Counted from the first letter of the stretch, positions 26,226 to 38,347 are shown. The stretch: 64,000 nt of DNA from Pseudomonas cedrina subsp. cedrina (GCF_001983175.1 NZ_MNPW01000005.1:310001-374000), one strand, 5' to 3'. The notes: generated by a model from the sequence alone, not told the origin. Translations and numbers: made by a program.

Positions 26226-29200
26226 ATGAAAGCAGGTCTGTACCAACCCGATGAATTCAAGGATAACTGTGGTTTCGGCCTGATAGCCCACATGCAGGGC
26301 GAGCCCAGTCATACCCTTTTGCAAACGGCCATCGAGGCCCTGACCTGCATGACCCACCGCGGTGGGATCAACGCCGACGGCAAGACCGGCGACGGTTGCG
26401 GCTTGCTGATTCAAAAGCCCGACCAGTTTCTGCGCGCCGTCGCCAAAGAGCACTTTGCGGTGGACCTGCCCAAGCAGTACGCCGTGGGCATGGTGTTTTT
26501 CAACCAGGACCCGGTAAAAGCCGAGGCCGCTCGCGAGCACATGAACCGCGAAATTCTGGCCGCCGGCCTGCAACTCGTCGGCTGGCGCAAAGTGCCGATC
26601 GACACCAGCGTGCTCGGCCGCCTGGCCCTGGAGCGCCTGCCGCAGATCGAACAGGTGTTCATCGCAGGCGACGGCCTGAGCGATCAGGACATGGCGATCA
26701 AGCTGTTCACCTCCCGTCGTCGTTCGTCGGTGTCCAATGCCGCCGACACCGAACACTACATCTGCAGCTTTTCCCACAAGACCATCATTTATAAAGGCCT
26801 GATGATGCCGGCGGACCTCACCGCCTTCTATCCGGACCTGAGCGATGAGCGCCTGCAAACCGCAATCTGCGTGTTCCACCAGCGCTTTTCCACCAATACC
26901 TTGCCGAAATGGCCGCTGGCCCAGCCATTCCGCTTCCTCGCCCACAACGGCGAGATCAACACCATTACCGGCAACCGCAACTGGGCCGTGGCCCGTCGCA
27001 CCAAGTTCGCCAACGACCTGATGGACCTCGAAGAGCTCGGCCCGCTGGTCAACCGCGTAGGCTCCGACTCCTCAAGCATGGACAACATGCTCGAACTGAT
27101 GGTCACCGGCGGTATCGACCTGTTCCGTGGCGTGCGCATGATCATTCCGCCTGCGTGGCAGAACGTCGAGACCATGGACCCGGATCTGCGTGCGTTCTAC
27201 GAGTACAACTCGATGCACATGGAGCCGTGGGACGGCCCGGCCGGCGTGGTCATGACCGACGGTCGCTACGCCGTGTGCCTGCTCGACCGTAACGGCCTGC
27301 GCCCGGCGCGCTGGGTCACCACCACCAACGGTTTCATCACCCTGGCGTCGGAAATCGGCGTGTGGAACTACCAGCCTGAAAACGTCATCGCCAAAGGCCG
27401 CGTGGGCCCTGGGCAGATACTCGCCGTGGACACCGAAACCGGGCAGATCCTCGACACCGACGCCATCGACAACCGCCTGAAGTCGCGTCACCCGTACAAG
27501 CAATGGCTGCGCAAGAACGCCCTGCGCATCCAGGCGACCATGGAAGACAACGACCACGGTTCGGCTTTCTACGACGTCGACCAGCTCAAGCAGTACATGA
27601 AGATGTATCAGGTCACGTTCGAAGAGCGCGACCAGGTGCTGCGTCCGCTCGGCGAGCAAGGCTACGAGGCGGTCGGTTCCATGGGCGATGACACGCCCAT
27701 GGCCGTGCTGTCCCAGCGCGTGCGCACGCCGTACGACTATTTCCGCCAGCAGTTCGCCCAGGTGACCAACCCGCCGATCGACCCGCTGCGCGAAGCCATC
27801 GTGATGTCGTTGGAAGTGTGCCTCGGTGCCGAGCGCAACATTTTCCAGGAATCGCCTGAGCACGCTTCCCGCGTGATCCTCAGCTCGCCGGTCATTTCCC
27901 CGGCCAAGTGGCGCTCGTTGATGACCCTGGAGCGTCCAGGCTTCGAACGCCAGATCATCGACCTGAACTACGACGAGAGCCTCGGCCTGGAAGCCGCCGT
28001 GCGCAACGTCGCCGACCAGGCCGAAGAAGCCGTGCGCGCCGGTCGTACCCAGATCGTGCTGACCGACCGCCACATTGCCCCCGGCAAGCTGCCGATCCAC
28101 GCCTCGCTTGCCACCGGCGCGGTACACCACCGCCTGACCGAAAAAGGCCTGCGTTGCGACTCCAACATCCTCGTGGAAACCGCCACGGCCCGCGACCCGC
28201 ATCACTTCGCGGTGCTGATCGGTTTCGGCGCCTCGGCGGTCTATCCGTTCCTGGCCTACGAAGTGCTGGGTGACCTGATCCGTACCGGTGAAGTCCTGGG
28301 CGACCTCTACGAGGTGTTCAAGAACTACCGTAAGGGCATCACCAAGGGCTTGCTCAAGATCCTGTCGAAGATGGGCATCTCCACCGTTACGTCGTATCGC
28401 GGCGCTCAATTGTTCGAAGCCATCGGCCTGTCCGAAGAAGTTTGCGATTTGAGCTTTCGTGGCGTGCCAAGCCGCATCAAGGGCGCGCGTTTCGTCGACA
28501 TCGAAGCCGAGCAGAAAGCCCTGGCGGCCGAAGCCTGGAGCGCGCGCAAGCCGATCCAGCAAGGCGGCCTGCTCAAGTTCGTGCACGGTGGCGAATACCA
28601 CGCCTACAACCCGGACGTGGTCAGCACCCTGCAAGCCGCCGTGCAGCAGGGCGATTACGCCAAGTTCAAGCTCTACACCGCGCTGGTGGACAACCGCCCG
28701 GTGTCAATGATCCGCGACCTGTTCAAGGTGAAAACCCTGGACACACCGTTGGCGATCAGCGAAATCGAGCCGCTGGAGTCGATCCTCAAGCGCTTCGACT
28801 CTGCCGGTATCTCTTTGGGCGCCTTGTCGCCCGAGGCTCACGAAGCCCTGGCCGAAGCCATGAACCGCCTGGGTGCGCGTTCCAACTCCGGCGAAGGCGG
28901 CGAAGACCCGGCGCGCTACGGCACCATCAAGAGCTCGAAGATCAAGCAGGTTGCGACGGGCCGTTTCGGTGTGACGCCGGAATACCTGGTCAACGCCGAA
29001 GTGCTGCAGATCAAGGTGGCCCAGGGCGCCAAGCCCGGCGAAGGCGGCCAGCTGCCAGGCGGCAAGGTCAACGGCCTGATCGCCAAGCTGCGTTACGCAG
29101 TGCCGGGCGTGACTCTGATTTCACCGCCGCCGCACCATGACATCTATTCGATCGAAGACTTGTCGCAGCTGATTTTCGACCTTAAACAAGTCAACCCGCA

Positions 29201-30671
29201 GGCCCTGGTCTCGGTGAAACTGGTCGCGGAAGCCGGCGTGGGCACCATCGCCGCCGGTGTGGCCAAGGCCTATGCCGACCTGATCACCATCTCCGGCTAC
29301 GACGGTGGTACCGGTGCCTCGCCGCTGACCTCCATCAAGTACGCCGGCGCGCCGTGGGAACTGGGCCTGGCCGAAACTCACCAGACCCTGCGCGGCAACG
29401 ACCTGCGCGGCAAGGTCCGGGTGCAGACCGACGGCGGCCTGAAAACCGGCCTCGACGTGATCAAGGCCGCGATCCTCGGCGCCGAAAGCTTCGGCTTCGG
29501 CACCGCGCCGATGATCGCCCTGGGCTGCAAATACTTGCGCATCTGCCACCTGAACAACTGCGCCACCGGCGTCGCTACTCAGAACGAAAAGCTGCGCAAG
29601 GATCACTACATCGGCACCGTCGACATGGTGGTGAATTTCTTCACCTACGTCGCCGAAGAGACCCGAGAGTGGCTGGCCAAGTTGGGTGTCCGTTCGTTGG
29701 AAGAGCTGATCGGGCGTACCGATCTGCTGGAAATCCTCGAAGGCCAGACCGCCAAACAGCAGCATTTGGACCTGACGCCACTGTTGGGCAGCGATCACAT
29801 CCCGGCCGACAAGCCGCAGTTCTGCCAGGTGGACCGCAACCCGCCGTTCGACAAAGGCTTGCTGGCCGAGAAGATGGTGGACATCGCAGGTTCGTCGATC
29901 AACGACGCCAGCGGTGGCGAATTCGCCCTGGATATCTGCAACTGCGACCGTTCCATCGGCGCCCGCGTCTCCGGCGAAATCGCGCGCAAGCACGGCAACC
30001 AGGGCATGGCGAAAGCGCCGATCACCTTCCGCTTCAAGGGCACTGCCGGCCAGAGCTTCGGCGTGTGGAACGCCGGCGGCCTGCACATGTACCTCGAAGG
30101 CGACGCCAACGACTACGTGGGCAAGGGCATGACCGGCGGCAAGCTGGTGATCGTTCCGCCTGCCGGCAGCGTCTACAAGAGCCAGGACAGTGCCATCATC
30201 GGCAACACCTGCTTGTACGGCGCCACCGGCGGCAAGCTGTTCGCTGCAGGCACTGCCGGTGAGCGTTTCGCCGTGCGTAACTCCGGTGCCCACACCGTGG
30301 TTGAAGGCACTGGCGATCACTGCTGCGAGTACATGACCGGTGGATTTGTCGCGGTACTGGGCAAGACCGGTTACAACTTCGGCTCGGGCATGACCGGCGG
30401 TTTCGCCTACGTGCTCGACCAGGACAACACCTTCGTCGACAAGGTCAACCACGAGTTGGTCGAGATCCAGCGGATCAGCGGCGAAGCCATGGAATCCTAC
30501 CGCAACCACTTGCAGCATGTGCTGGACGAGTACGTCGAGGAAACCGGCAGCGAATGGGGGCGTAACCTCGCCGAGAACCTGGATGATTACCTGCGTCGTT
30601 TCTGGCTGGTCAAGCCCAAGGCGGCCAACCTGAAATCGTTGCTTTCCAGCATCCGTGCCAACCCGCAGTGA
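26226..30671 (+). CDS. gltB: Glutamate synthase (NADPH), large subunit
   Basis: Makes two glutamates from glutamine and 2-oxoglutarate together with GltD. The protein has 1481 residues. A short propeptide ([14 protein letters not shown]) ends at Cys15, the N-terminal nucleophile of the glutaminase domain (CGFGLIAH). The central and FMN-binding synthase domains follow, with the 3Fe-4S cysteines in [15 protein letters not shown]. The C-terminal part is the GXGXG beta-helix domain with repeated GGxx[13 protein letters not shown] turns. The start at 26226 is chosen over an upstream in-frame Met because it gives the correct propeptide. gltD follows after 32 bp. Confidence 0.97.
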   Translation: MKAGLYQPDEFKDNCGFGLIAHMQGEPSHTLLQTAIEALTCMTHRGGINADGKTGDGCGLLIQKPDQFLRAVAKEHFAVDLPKQYAVGMVFFNQDPVKAEAAREHMNREILAAGLQLVGWRKVPIDTSVLGRLALERLPQIEQVFIAGDGLSDQDMAIKLFTSRRRSSVSNAADTEHYICSFSHKTIIYKGLMMPADLTAFYPDLSDERLQTAICVFHQRFSTNTLPKWPLAQPFRFLAHNGEINTITGNRNWAVARRTKFANDLMDLEELGPLVNRVGSDSSSMDNMLELMVTGGIDLFRGVRMIIPPAWQNVETMDPDLRAFYEYNSMHMEPWDGPAGVVMTDGRYAVCLLDRNGLRPARWVTTTNGFITLASEIGVWNYQPENVIAKGRVGPGQILAVDTETGQILDTDAIDNRLKSRHPYKQWLRKNALRIQATMEDNDHGSAFYDVDQLKQYMKMYQVTFEERDQVLRPLGEQGYEAVGSMGDDTPMAVLSQRVRTPYDYFRQQFAQVTNPPIDPLREAIVMSLEVCLGAERNIFQESPEHASRVILSSPVISPAKWRSLMTLERPGFERQIIDLNYDESLGLEAAVRNVADQAEEAVRAGRTQIVLTDRHIAPGKLPIHASLATGAVHHRLTEKGLRCDSNILVETATARDPHHFAVLIGFGASAVYPFLAYEVLGDLIRTGEVLGDLYEVFKNYRKGITKGLLKILSKMGISTVTSYRGAQLFEAIGLSEEVCDLSFRGVPSRIKGARFVDIEAEQKALAAEAWSARKPIQQGGLLKFVHGGEYHAYNPDVVSTLQAAVQQGDYAKFKLYTALVDNRPVSMIRDLFKVKTLDTPLAISEIEPLESILKRFDSAGISLGALSPEAHEALAEAMNRLGARSNSGEGGEDPARYGTIKSSKIKQVATGRFGVTPEYLVNAEVLQIKVAQGAKPGEGGQLPGGKVNGLIAKLRYAVPGVTLISPPPHHDIYSIEDLSQLIFDLKQVNPQALVSVKLVAEAGVGTIAAGVAKAYADLITISGYDGGTGASPLTSIKYAGAPWELGLAETHQTLRGNDLRGKVRVQTDGGLKTGLDVIKAAILGAESFGFGTAPMIALGCKYLRICHLNNCATGVATQNEKLRKDHYIGTVDMVVNFFTYVAEETREWLAKLGVRSLEELIGRTDLLEILEGQTAKQQHLDLTPLLGSDHIPADKPQFCQVDRNPPFDKGLLAEKMVDIAGSSINDASGGEFALDICNCDRSIGARVSGEIARKHGNQGMAKAPITFRFKGTAGQSFGVWNAGGLHMYLEGDANDYVGKGMTGGKLVIVPPAGSVYKSQDSAIIGNTCLYGATGGKLFAAGTAGERFAVRNSGAHTVVEGTGDHCCEYMTGGFVAVLGKTGYNFGSGMTGGFAYVLDQDNTFVDKVNHELVEIQRISGEAMESYRNHLQHVLDEYVEETGSEWGRNLAENLDDYLRRFWLVKPKAANLKSLLSSIRANPQ

Positions 30672-30694
30672 TATGCGCCTGAAGAGTTTGATGA

Positions 30695-32122
<1,428 letters not shown>

Positions 32123-32140
32123 TTTGAAATACGGTCAACT

Positions 32141-32228
32141 GTGGGAGCTGGCTTGCCTGCGATAGCGGTGTAACAGTCAATGGATGTATCGACTGGACCA
32201 CCGCAATCGCAGGCAAGCCAGCTCCCAC
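32141..32228. repeat. REPIN after gltD
   Basis: An inverted REP pair of the CTGG..CCAG subtype, GTGGGAG ends outermost, 18 bp after the gltD stop. Confidence 0.9.
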
Positions 32229-32289
32229 ATAAACCTCATTCCACATTGAGGTTTATGAGTACAGCCATTGCGACAAATTGACCCGATAG

Positions 32290-32321
32290 ACAAAAGGCAC
32301 GGCTCACTCCGTGCCTTTTGC
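32290..32321 (+). terminator. Intrinsic terminator of gltBD
   Basis: A perfect 12-bp stem (CAAAAGGCACGG / CCGTGCCTTTTG) with a CTCACT loop and a short T-run. It lies between the gltD REPIN and hemE. Confidence 0.85.
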
Positions 32322-32366
32322 GTCGCGCTCTGAGAAAATGCCCGCACTTTTTTTGCGGATGCCGAC

Positions 32367-33434
32367 ATGACTGCCCTCAAGAACGACCGTTTCCTGCGTG
32401 CCCTGCTCAAGCAACCCGTGGACGTCACCCCCGTGTGGATGATGCGCCAGGCCGGTCGCTACCTGCCGGAATACCGCGCCAGCCGCGCCCACGCCGGCGA
32501 CTTCATGAGCCTGTGCATGAACCCGGAGTTCGCCTGCGAAGTCACCCTGCAGCCGCTGGACCGCTACCCACAACTGGACGCGGCCATCCTCTTCTCCGAT
32601 ATCCTCACCATTCCTGATGCCATGGGCCAAGGCCTGTACTTCGAAACCGGCGAAGGCCCGCGTTTCAAGAAAGTGGTCAGCACCCTGGCCGACATCGAAG
32701 CCCTGCCGATCCCTGATCCGCACAAAGACCTCGGTTACGTGATGGACGCCGTGAGCACCATCCGCCGCGAACTCAATGGCCGCGTGCCGCTGATCGGTTT
32801 CTCCGGCAGCCCCTGGACCCTGGCCACCTACATGGTTGAAGGCGGCTCGTCGAAAGACTTCCGCAAGACCAAGGCCATGCTCTACGACAATCCGCAAGCC
32901 ATGCACCTGCTGCTCGACAAGCTGGCACAGTCGGTCACCTCGTACCTCAATGGCCAGATCATGGCCGGCGCGCAAGCGGTGCAGATCTTCGACACCTGGG
33001 GTGGCAACCTCTCGGCGGCGGCGTACCAGGAATTCTCCCTGGCCTACATGCGCAAGATCGTCAGCGGCCTGATCCGTGAACACGAAGGCCGCAAGGTCCC
33101 GGTGATCATGTTCACCAAGGGCGGCGGCCTGTGGCTGGAAAGCATCGCCGACGCCGGTGCTGACGCACTGGGCCTGGACTGGACCTGCGACATCGGCCAA
33201 GCCCGCCAGCGCGTCGGCAACCGCGTTGCACTGCAAGGCAACATGGACCCGACCGTGCTGTACGCCAAGCCGGAAGCGATCCGCACCGAAGTCGGGCGCA
33301 TCCTCGCCAGCTACGGCAAGGGCACCGGGCACGTGTTCAACCTCGGCCACGGCATCACCCCGGAAGTGAACCCGGAGCATGCCGGCGCGTTCCTGCGCGC
33401 GGTGCATGAGCTGTCGGCGCAGTATCACGAGTGA
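32367..33434 (+). CDS. hemE: Uroporphyrinogen decarboxylase
   Basis: Decarboxylates uroporphyrinogen III to coproporphyrinogen III in haem synthesis. The 355 residues match the family. The conserved N-terminal [19 protein letters not shown] and the second signature [17 protein letters not shown] are present. The catalytic Asp lies in [13 protein letters not shown]. It is a single gene closed by a terminator. Confidence 0.97.
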   Translation: MTALKNDRFLRALLKQPVDVTPVWMMRQAGRYLPEYRASRAHAGDFMSLCMNPEFACEVTLQPLDRYPQLDAAILFSDILTIPDAMGQGLYFETGEGPRFKKVVSTLADIEALPIPDPHKDLGYVMDAVSTIRRELNGRVPLIGFSGSPWTLATYMVEGGSSKDFRKTKAMLYDNPQAMHLLLDKLAQSVTSYLNGQIMAGAQAVQIFDTWGGNLSAAAYQEFSLAYMRKIVSGLIREHEGRKVPVIMFTKGGGLWLESIADAGADALGLDWTCDIGQARQRVGNRVALQGNMDPTVLYAKPEAIRTEVGRILASYGKGTGHVFNLGHGITPEVNPEHAGAFLRAVHELSAQYHE

Positions 33435-33448
33435 TCGGCGCGCAATAG

Positions 33449-33478
33449 AAAACGCCCGGTTTATGCCGGGCGTTTTTG
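33449..33478 (+). terminator. Intrinsic terminator of hemE
   Basis: The stem AACGCCCGG / CCGGGCGTT with loop TTTATG is followed by a T-run, 15 bp after the hemE stop. Confidence 0.92.
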
Positions 33479-33508
33479 TTTGATACAGCAGACATAAGGC
33501 GCTTGCAA

Positions 33509-33565
33509 TGTCCGTTATTACGGACATACTGATGTTTTTAGTCATTAAAGTCCGTTATGGGTGAC
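33509..33565 (+). promoter_or_regulatory. Palindromic operator region of hipBA
   Basis: A perfect palindrome, TGTCCGTTATTACGGACA (33509-33526), is followed about 25 bp later by a half-site with the same core (GTCCGTTAT, 33550-33558). This spacing and the position just before hipB fit autoregulation by the HipB repressor, as known for E. coli hipBA. The sequence of the E. coli operator itself is different. Confidence 0.65.
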
Positions 33566-33568
33566 ATT

Positions 33569-33820
33569 ATGTTACTGGTCAATCCACCCGAGTTGGGTGA
33601 CAGAATCCGACAGCTGCGTCGCGCCAAAGGCTATAGCCAGGCGCAACTGGCGGAGCGGGCCAAGTGCAACCGCAAGACCATAATGGATCTTGAAGCAGGT
33701 GAAAACGTCGCGATGTACACGGTGTTCCGGGTAATTTCTGCGCTGGGAATGGCCCTGGACGTTGTCGATAAACGCATTGATCTCAAATCCCTGGCCGATC
33801 TGGTGGAGCATGATGAGTAG
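33569..33820 (+). CDS. hipB: HipB-type antitoxin / XRE-family regulator
   Basis: An 83-residue helix-turn-helix protein (LGDRIRQLRRAKGYSQAQLAERAKCNRKTIMDLEAGEN). It neutralises the partner kinase and represses the operon. The start at 33569 (MLLVNPPEL) is preferred because GGGTGA lies about 5 bp upstream; the in-frame ATG at 33557 lies within the second operator half-site. It overlaps hipA by 8 bp. Confidence 0.88.
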   Translation: MLLVNPPELGDRIRQLRRAKGYSQAQLAERAKCNRKTIMDLEAGENVAMYTVFRVISALGMALDVVDKRIDLKSLADLVEHDE

Positions 33821-35084
33821 AGTCAAATTACTCAACGTCGTCACCCCCCATGGACATTCAGGCGAACTGTCCAAGGGCTCGCAGTTCTCGTTCGCTTATT
33901 CATCCGCCGATGCCGAGCGCGAGGCGTCGCTGGTCATGCCCTACGACCCGACCCCCTCGGTCAGTAACGTACTGCATCCAATCTTTGATATGAACGTGCC
34001 GGAGGGTTTTCTGGCCGATCAGATCAAGCGCCGGATGGCTAAGCACATGCAGGTGGATGAAATGCGCTTGCTATCGGTAATCGGCGGGAACCAGATTGGG
34101 CGTCTCACTTATCAGAACCCTGTCGAGGCCTCTGTTCCGGTACACGCTCAGGTGGGGCTTCAGCAAATACTCTCGGCAGATACTTCCCAGGGCGTATTCG
34201 AATTTTTGGTGGAGACGTATTTCGAGTCGGGTATCTCCGGTGTGCAGCCCAAGGTGCTGGTGCCTGACCTGGACAAGCTGGCTGGCAATCGCAAAACCAT
34301 GCTCAGTTCTGACCTGATCGTGAAATCGGGCGCCGACGAGTATGCCCACCTGGCCCAGAACGAGTTTCTTTGCATGGAGGCTGCCCGCATTGCGGGTATG
34401 CAGACGCCACCATTCTGGCTGTCCGACTCGGGTGACCTGTTCGTCATGGAACGTTTTGACCTGACCCCGTCCGGCCGGCTTGGCTTTGAAGACATGGCCG
34501 TTCTGTTGGGGCTCAACAAAGATCCCCATGACAATTACAAGTATTCCCAGAGCTATGAAACACTCGCCGCGGTTATCAATCATGTGTGCGCGCAGGGTGA
34601 TCCGTTACGTGAGCTCGAAAGGTTTTTTTCTTCGGTTTGCCTGTCGGTCATGGTGCGCAATGGTGATGCTCACCTGAAGAATTTTGGGGTGATCTATACC
34701 CATCCCGGCGCCCGCGAAACGGTGCAGCTTGCCCCTGTATTCGATGTCACCACCACGACCGTGTATGAGAATTACAATCCCAAGTCCGGTCGTTCCCTGA
34801 TTGATCGCACGCTGGCAATCAAACTGAACAAGACCAAGGCGTATCCGGATCGTCAGCAACTGATGGAGTTTGGCCGAAAGCACTGTGCGGTGGAAAAGCC
34901 TGGAGTGATCATCGAGGGAATCGCAGAGGCGATGTCCGCAGCGCTCACCGCGCATCAGGCTCGCATCGACGTCGAGCTGTTTTCGGCGATGCAAACGGAG
35001 TGGGACGGGGGACGCGCCATGGCGCTCCATGACTCGGTCGGCACTGGAATGAGGCGAAAGCCCGTTGCGAAAAAACCGCTTTAA
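33813..35084 (+). CDS. hipA: HipA-family serine/threonine kinase toxin
   Basis: A 423-residue HipA toxin kinase; known members stop growth by phosphorylating a tRNA synthetase. Motifs are the Ser-containing loop SGVQPKVLV (equivalent to the autophosphorylated loop of E. coli HipA), KSGADEYAHLAQNEFLCMEAAR, FVMERFD, the catalytic NGDAHLKNFGVIY and the metal-binding FDVTTT. All parts needed for activity appear intact. It overlaps hipB. Its stop codon sits in the loop of the terminator hairpin. Base composition is slightly more AT-rich than in neighbouring housekeeping genes, which fits an accessory module. Confidence 0.9.
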   Translation: MSRVKLLNVVTPHGHSGELSKGSQFSFAYSSADAEREASLVMPYDPTPSVSNVLHPIFDMNVPEGFLADQIKRRMAKHMQVDEMRLLSVIGGNQIGRLTYQNPVEASVPVHAQVGLQQILSADTSQGVFEFLVETYFESGISGVQPKVLVPDLDKLAGNRKTMLSSDLIVKSGADEYAHLAQNEFLCMEAARIAGMQTPPFWLSDSGDLFVMERFDLTPSGRLGFEDMAVLLGLNKDPHDNYKYSQSYETLAAVINHVCAQGDPLRELERFFSSVCLSVMVRNGDAHLKNFGVIYTHPGARETVQLAPVFDVTTTTVYENYNPKSGRSLIDRTLAIKLNKTKAYPDRQQLMEFGRKHCAVEKPGVIIEGIAEAMSAALTAHQARIDVELFSAMQTEWDGGRAMALHDSVGTGMRRKPVAKKPL

Positions 35085-35096
35085 AGCGGTTTTTTT
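35070..35096. terminator. Bidirectional terminator at the hipA end
   Basis: The symmetrical sequence AAAAAACCGCTTTAAAGCGGTTTTTT works on both strands. The hipA TAA (35082-35084) lies at its centre, so the last codons of hipA form the left arm. It may also end transcripts of the converging MFS gene. Confidence 0.9.
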
Positions 35097-35105
35097 GAGC
35101 CCGCA

Positions 35106-36380
35106 TCAGGTCGCTGTTCGCCCCAACGGCGGCAACTTCGCCAACCTCAACGCCACCAGCAACGCGCCAATCAACAACGCCACGATAAACGCCCCAATCC
35201 CGTTCCACCCGCCGAAGTGCCAGAAGAACCCGCCCGCCGTCCCGGCAATGCTCGATCCTGCGTAATAGCAGAACAGGTACAACGACGACGCCTGCCCCTT
35301 GGCTTTTACGGCGCGGCGGCCGATCCAGCTGCTGGCCACCGAGTGGGCGCCGAAGAAGCCGAAGGTGAAGACCAGCATGCCTGGCACCACCAGCCAAAGT
35401 GGGGTGAACAGGGTCATGGCCATGCCGGCGAGCATCAGCGCGATAGTGGCCCAGAGCACGCGACGGCGGCCCAGGCGGTCGGCCAGGGCGCCGATTTTCG
35501 CCGAGCTGTAGATGCCCGAGAGGTACACCAGCGACAGCAGGCCGACCACGGCTTGGCTGAGGTCATAAGGGTCAGCCAGCAGGCGGTAGCCGATGTAGTT
35601 GAACAGGGTCACGAACGCACCCATCAGCAGGAAGGCTTCGAGGAACAACCACGGCAGGCCCGCGTCCTTGAAGTGCATGACAAAGCCGTCCAGCAGGCTG
35701 CGCGGCTTGAGGCTGGTGGCGCGGAAGTTGCGCGACTGGGGCAGGATTTTCCAGAACACCGTGGCGGCGACCAGCGCCAAGGCGCCGATGATCAGCATTG
35801 CGGTGTGCCAGCTGACGAAGTCGATCAGTACGCCGATGATCAGGCGTCCACTCATGCCGCCAATCGCGTTGCCACCGATGTAGAGGCCCATGGCCAGGCC
35901 GATGTGCTGCGGGTGAATTTCTTCGCTCAAGTAGGTCATGGCCACGGCGGCCAGCCCGCTCAGCGACAGGCCCACCAGCGCACGCATCAGCAGGATGCCT
36001 TCCCAATTGGGCATCAAGCCGCTGGCAATGGTCGCCAGTGCCGCGCAGAACAATGCGCAGACCATCACCGGCTTGCGTCCTAGCCGGTCGGAAATCGGCC
36101 CGGTGATCAGCAAGCCGAACGCGAGCATCGCGGTAGCCACAGACAGGATCAGGCTGCTCTGCGCCGCATTGATGGAAAATTCATGGGACAACGCCGGCAT
36201 CATCGGCTGCACGCAATACAGCAGGGCGAAGGTGGCAAAACCGCCGCAGAACAGCGCCAGCACCGTGCGCATGAACATCGGCGTGCCTTTTTCGATATAC
36301 GCGTCATTGAGCTGGGCCACCACTTCATCCAGTGCGGTGGGTGGGCGTTCTTGAGCGAGTGGAGCGACAGCAGCTTTCAC
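35106..36380 (-). CDS. MFS transporter (YnfM-like)
   Basis: A 424-residue major facilitator with 12 predicted membrane helices. The loop 2-3 motif GPISDRLGRKPVM and its repeat in the second half, GALADRLGRRRVLW, are clear. The N-terminus has about 35 residues before the first helix (MFMRTVLALFCGGFATFALLY). It is divergent from a LysR regulator gene with a 124-bp gap, so it is probably controlled by that regulator. The substrate cannot be told; related proteins are drug or arabinose-type exporters. Confidence 0.85.
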   Translation of the reverse strand: MKAAVAPLAQERPPTALDEVVAQLNDAYIEKGTPMFMRTVLALFCGGFATFALLYCVQPMMPALSHEFSINAAQSSLILSVATAMLAFGLLITGPISDRLGRKPVMVCALFCAALATIASGLMPNWEGILLMRALVGLSLSGLAAVAMTYLSEEIHPQHIGLAMGLYIGGNAIGGMSGRLIIGVLIDFVSWHTAMLIIGALALVAATVFWKILPQSRNFRATSLKPRSLLDGFVMHFKDAGLPWLFLEAFLLMGAFVTLFNYIGYRLLADPYDLSQAVVGLLSLVYLSGIYSSAKIGALADRLGRRRVLWATIALMLAGMAMTLFTPLWLVVPGMLVFTFGFFGAHSVASSWIGRRAVKAKGQASSLYLFCYYAGSSIAGTAGGFFWHFGGWNGIGAFIVALLIGALLVALRLAKLPPLGRTAT

Positions 36381-36504
36381 GGGTACCTCGGGGCATAAGA
36401 GCTTGCCAGGAGCGGCAATGCAAAAAAGAATATAGCTGGCTAATGATTCTTTCCAATATATTGTTCGACCTGTTTGATAGCTTTAACGACCTAATGAGGT
36501 GTGC

Positions 36505-37398
36505 ATGGAATTGCGTCACTTGCGGTATTTCATCGCGGTTGCCGAAGAGCTGCATTTCGGCCGCGCCGCGCAGGTGCTGGGCATCTCGCAGCCGCCGCTG
36601 AGCCAGCAGATCCAGGCGCTGGAACAGCAAGTGGGTGCGCGGTTGTTTGAGCGTACCAATCGTCGGGTCGAGCTGAGCGAAGCGGGCCGGCTATTCCTGC
36701 ACGAGGCACGGCTGGTGCTGGCCCAGGTCGACAAGGCGGCGGATGTGGCGCGTCGTGCGCAGCTGGGTGAGCTGGGCGAGTTGAAGATCGGCTTCACCTC
36801 ATCGGCGCCATTCAATGCCAGCATTCCCCAGGCGATCTTCGCGTTTCGCCAGGCGTTCCCGGCGGTGCACCTCAATCTTCAGGAGATGAGCAGCACGGAA
36901 GTGGCCGAGTCGCTGGTGGATGAGTCGATCCAGGTGGGGCTGATGCGACCGCTGCCGTTGCCGGACTCGCTGAGCGTGGTCGAGCTGATGCGCGAGCCGC
37001 TGGTAGCCGTGTTGAATGCCGACCACCCGCTGGCAGAGGGCAGCGAGCGTGGCGTGCACCTGGCGCAACTGGCGCAGGAACCGTTCGTGTTTTTCCCGCG
37101 CGCCTACGGCAGCGGCCTGTATGCGCAGTTGCTCAGCCTGTGCCGTGACGCCGGCTTCAGCCCCCACATCGCCCAGGAGGCGGGGGAGGCGATGACCATC
37201 ATCGGTCTGGTGGCGGCGGGATTGGGCGTATCGGTATTGCCGGCGTCATACCAACGCATCCGGATCGATGGCGTGGTGTATCGCACGCTGCTGGACCCCG
37301 AGGCGGTGACAGCGGTGTGGCTGGTGCAACGCAAGGGCGCGCAGACGCCGATGGCGAAGGCGTTTGTGGAGTTGTTGACGCGTAAGGCAGTGCTGTAG
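36505..37398 (+). CDS. LysR-family transcriptional regulator
   Basis: A 297-residue LysR-type regulator with an N-terminal winged helix (MELRHLRYFIAVAEELHFGRAAQVLGISQPPLSQQI) and a substrate-binding effector domain. The start MELRHLRYF at 36505 follows TGAGGTGTGC. It is divergent from the MFS gene and probably activates it. The last 36 codons are duplicated in degenerate form at 38484-38591. Confidence 0.9.
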   Translation: MELRHLRYFIAVAEELHFGRAAQVLGISQPPLSQQIQALEQQVGARLFERTNRRVELSEAGRLFLHEARLVLAQVDKAADVARRAQLGELGELKIGFTSSAPFNASIPQAIFAFRQAFPAVHLNLQEMSSTEVAESLVDESIQVGLMRPLPLPDSLSVVELMREPLVAVLNADHPLAEGSERGVHLAQLAQEPFVFFPRAYGSGLYAQLLSLCRDAGFSPHIAQEAGEAMTIIGLVAAGLGVSVLPASYQRIRIDGVVYRTLLDPEAVTAVWLVQRKGAQTPMAKAFVELLTRKAVL

Positions 37399-37484
37399 CG
37401 CGGACACATATCAGGTAACGCAACCGGCTTAGTTATTCGCCGAAAAGTTACGCAGAATCGCTTTTTCTCAAGCGAGTGATATGG

Positions 37485-37871
37485 ATGGCACTTCTCTATC
37501 AGCCCAAGGCGGGCAGCGTGTTGATGTGTGATTTTCGAGGCTATGAGGTCCCGGAAATCATAAAGATCCGACCGGTCATCGTGGTACGCAAGCACCGAAC
37601 CAATAAGTTGCTGGTGACGGTTGTGCCACTGAGCACCACTGCGCCGCAGACGGTCTTGGAGCACCACTTGCAACTCGATAGCCATCTTCAAGGAGCAAGC
37701 CCTGTCTGCTGGGCAAAATGTGACATTGTGGCGACTGTCAGCCTGGGCAGGCTCGACCGGATCAAAAGCAAAGATCGTCACGGCAAACGAACTTACAAAA
37801 TCGCTGAACTCACCTATGATCAATTCTTAGCAATAAAGGCGGCGGTGCGCAGTGCGCTGGGGCTGCATTGA
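37485..37871 (+). CDS. PemK/MazF-like toxin, apparently without antitoxin
   Basis: A protein of about 128 residues with the PemK/MazF-like start (LYQPKAGSVLMCDFRG...PEIIKIRPVIVVRK) and the block LLVTVVPLSTTAPQ. It continues with a C-terminal half carrying CDIVATVSLGRLDRIK. Such proteins are ribosome-linked or free mRNA interferases. No small antitoxin gene is seen on either side, so it may be of the solitary YifN-like type. The start may also be GTG at 37476. It lies in the segment between the LysR gene and a duplicated, decayed block, so it may be inserted cargo. Confidence 0.7.
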   Translation: MALLYQPKAGSVLMCDFRGYEVPEIIKIRPVIVVRKHRTNKLLVTVVPLSTTAPQTVLEHHLQLDSHLQGASPVCWAKCDIVATVSLGRLDRIKSKDRHGKRTYKIAELTYDQFLAIKAAVRSALGLH

Positions 37872-38029
37872 GGGATGAACGGCATTTTGCCACGGGTTGC
37901 CGTTAAGCTGTTTTCAGGCATACTGCCCACGTTCCCGAAAGGGGCTTGTGAGACTCTGAGGATCCTGGGCAACCAGCCATCGCAGAGCCGGGCAGGACGA
38001 GGCGATGACAAGCCAACCTGTTTGTGAAG

Positions 38030-38052
38030 AGGGCGCCGAGAGGCGCCCTTTG
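38030..38052 (+). terminator. Intrinsic terminator downstream of the toxin gene
   Basis: A perfect 7-bp stem GGGCGCC / GGCGCCC with loop GAGA is followed by TTTGT. The 150 bases between the toxin stop and this hairpin have no recognisable gene; a small RNA ending here is possible but unsupported. Confidence 0.75.
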
Positions 38053-38077
38053 TCGTTTCTGAATCCTGAGTGCCTCA

Positions 38078-38342
38078 GTCTTACTTGATAGTCCCGGTCT
38101 GCTCAACAACTGCGCCGCCGACCCCGCCTCACCACTCACACCATTGCTGCGCAAGCCAGCCCTGATGTCGCTATTCAGATTATTCACCCAGCGTTTGTAG
38201 TTGCGATGGTAAGGAAGACATTCCGTATTCTCCAATCGATTAAAAAGTCAGGCCAGCGGCGGAAGATCAGCGAGGTGTTGACGCCGCCAAAGACAAAGAT
38301 GTTGTTCATCACGTAGTCGTGGTGCATCTCGCGAAACTCACC
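38078..38342 (-). pseudogene. Decayed duplicate of the lipoprotein gene 3' end and ketosynthase gene 3' end
   Basis: This block matches 39394-39962 base for base over long stretches. First comes the C-terminal part of the lipoprotein gene, in which a lost A causes a frameshift (TCAACAACTG against TCAAACAACTG). Then there is a junction where about 318 bp of the lipoprotein gene are missing. After that follow the lipoprotein start, the intergenic spacer and the last 25 or so codons of the ketosynthase gene. No product is expected. Confidence 0.85.
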
Positions 38343-38347
38343 TCCCG

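Noticed and set aside
27072-28634. 520-codon minus-strand frame within gltB
   Set aside because: Shadow of gltB; glutamate synthase is unambiguous.
37872-38029. Small RNA gene before the terminator at 38030
   Set aside because: No promoter or recognised RNA fold could be supported.
37903-38235. 110-codon minus-strand frame near the toxin gene
   Set aside because: It crosses the decayed lipoprotein copy after a frameshift and then a terminator hairpin; no real gene is supported.
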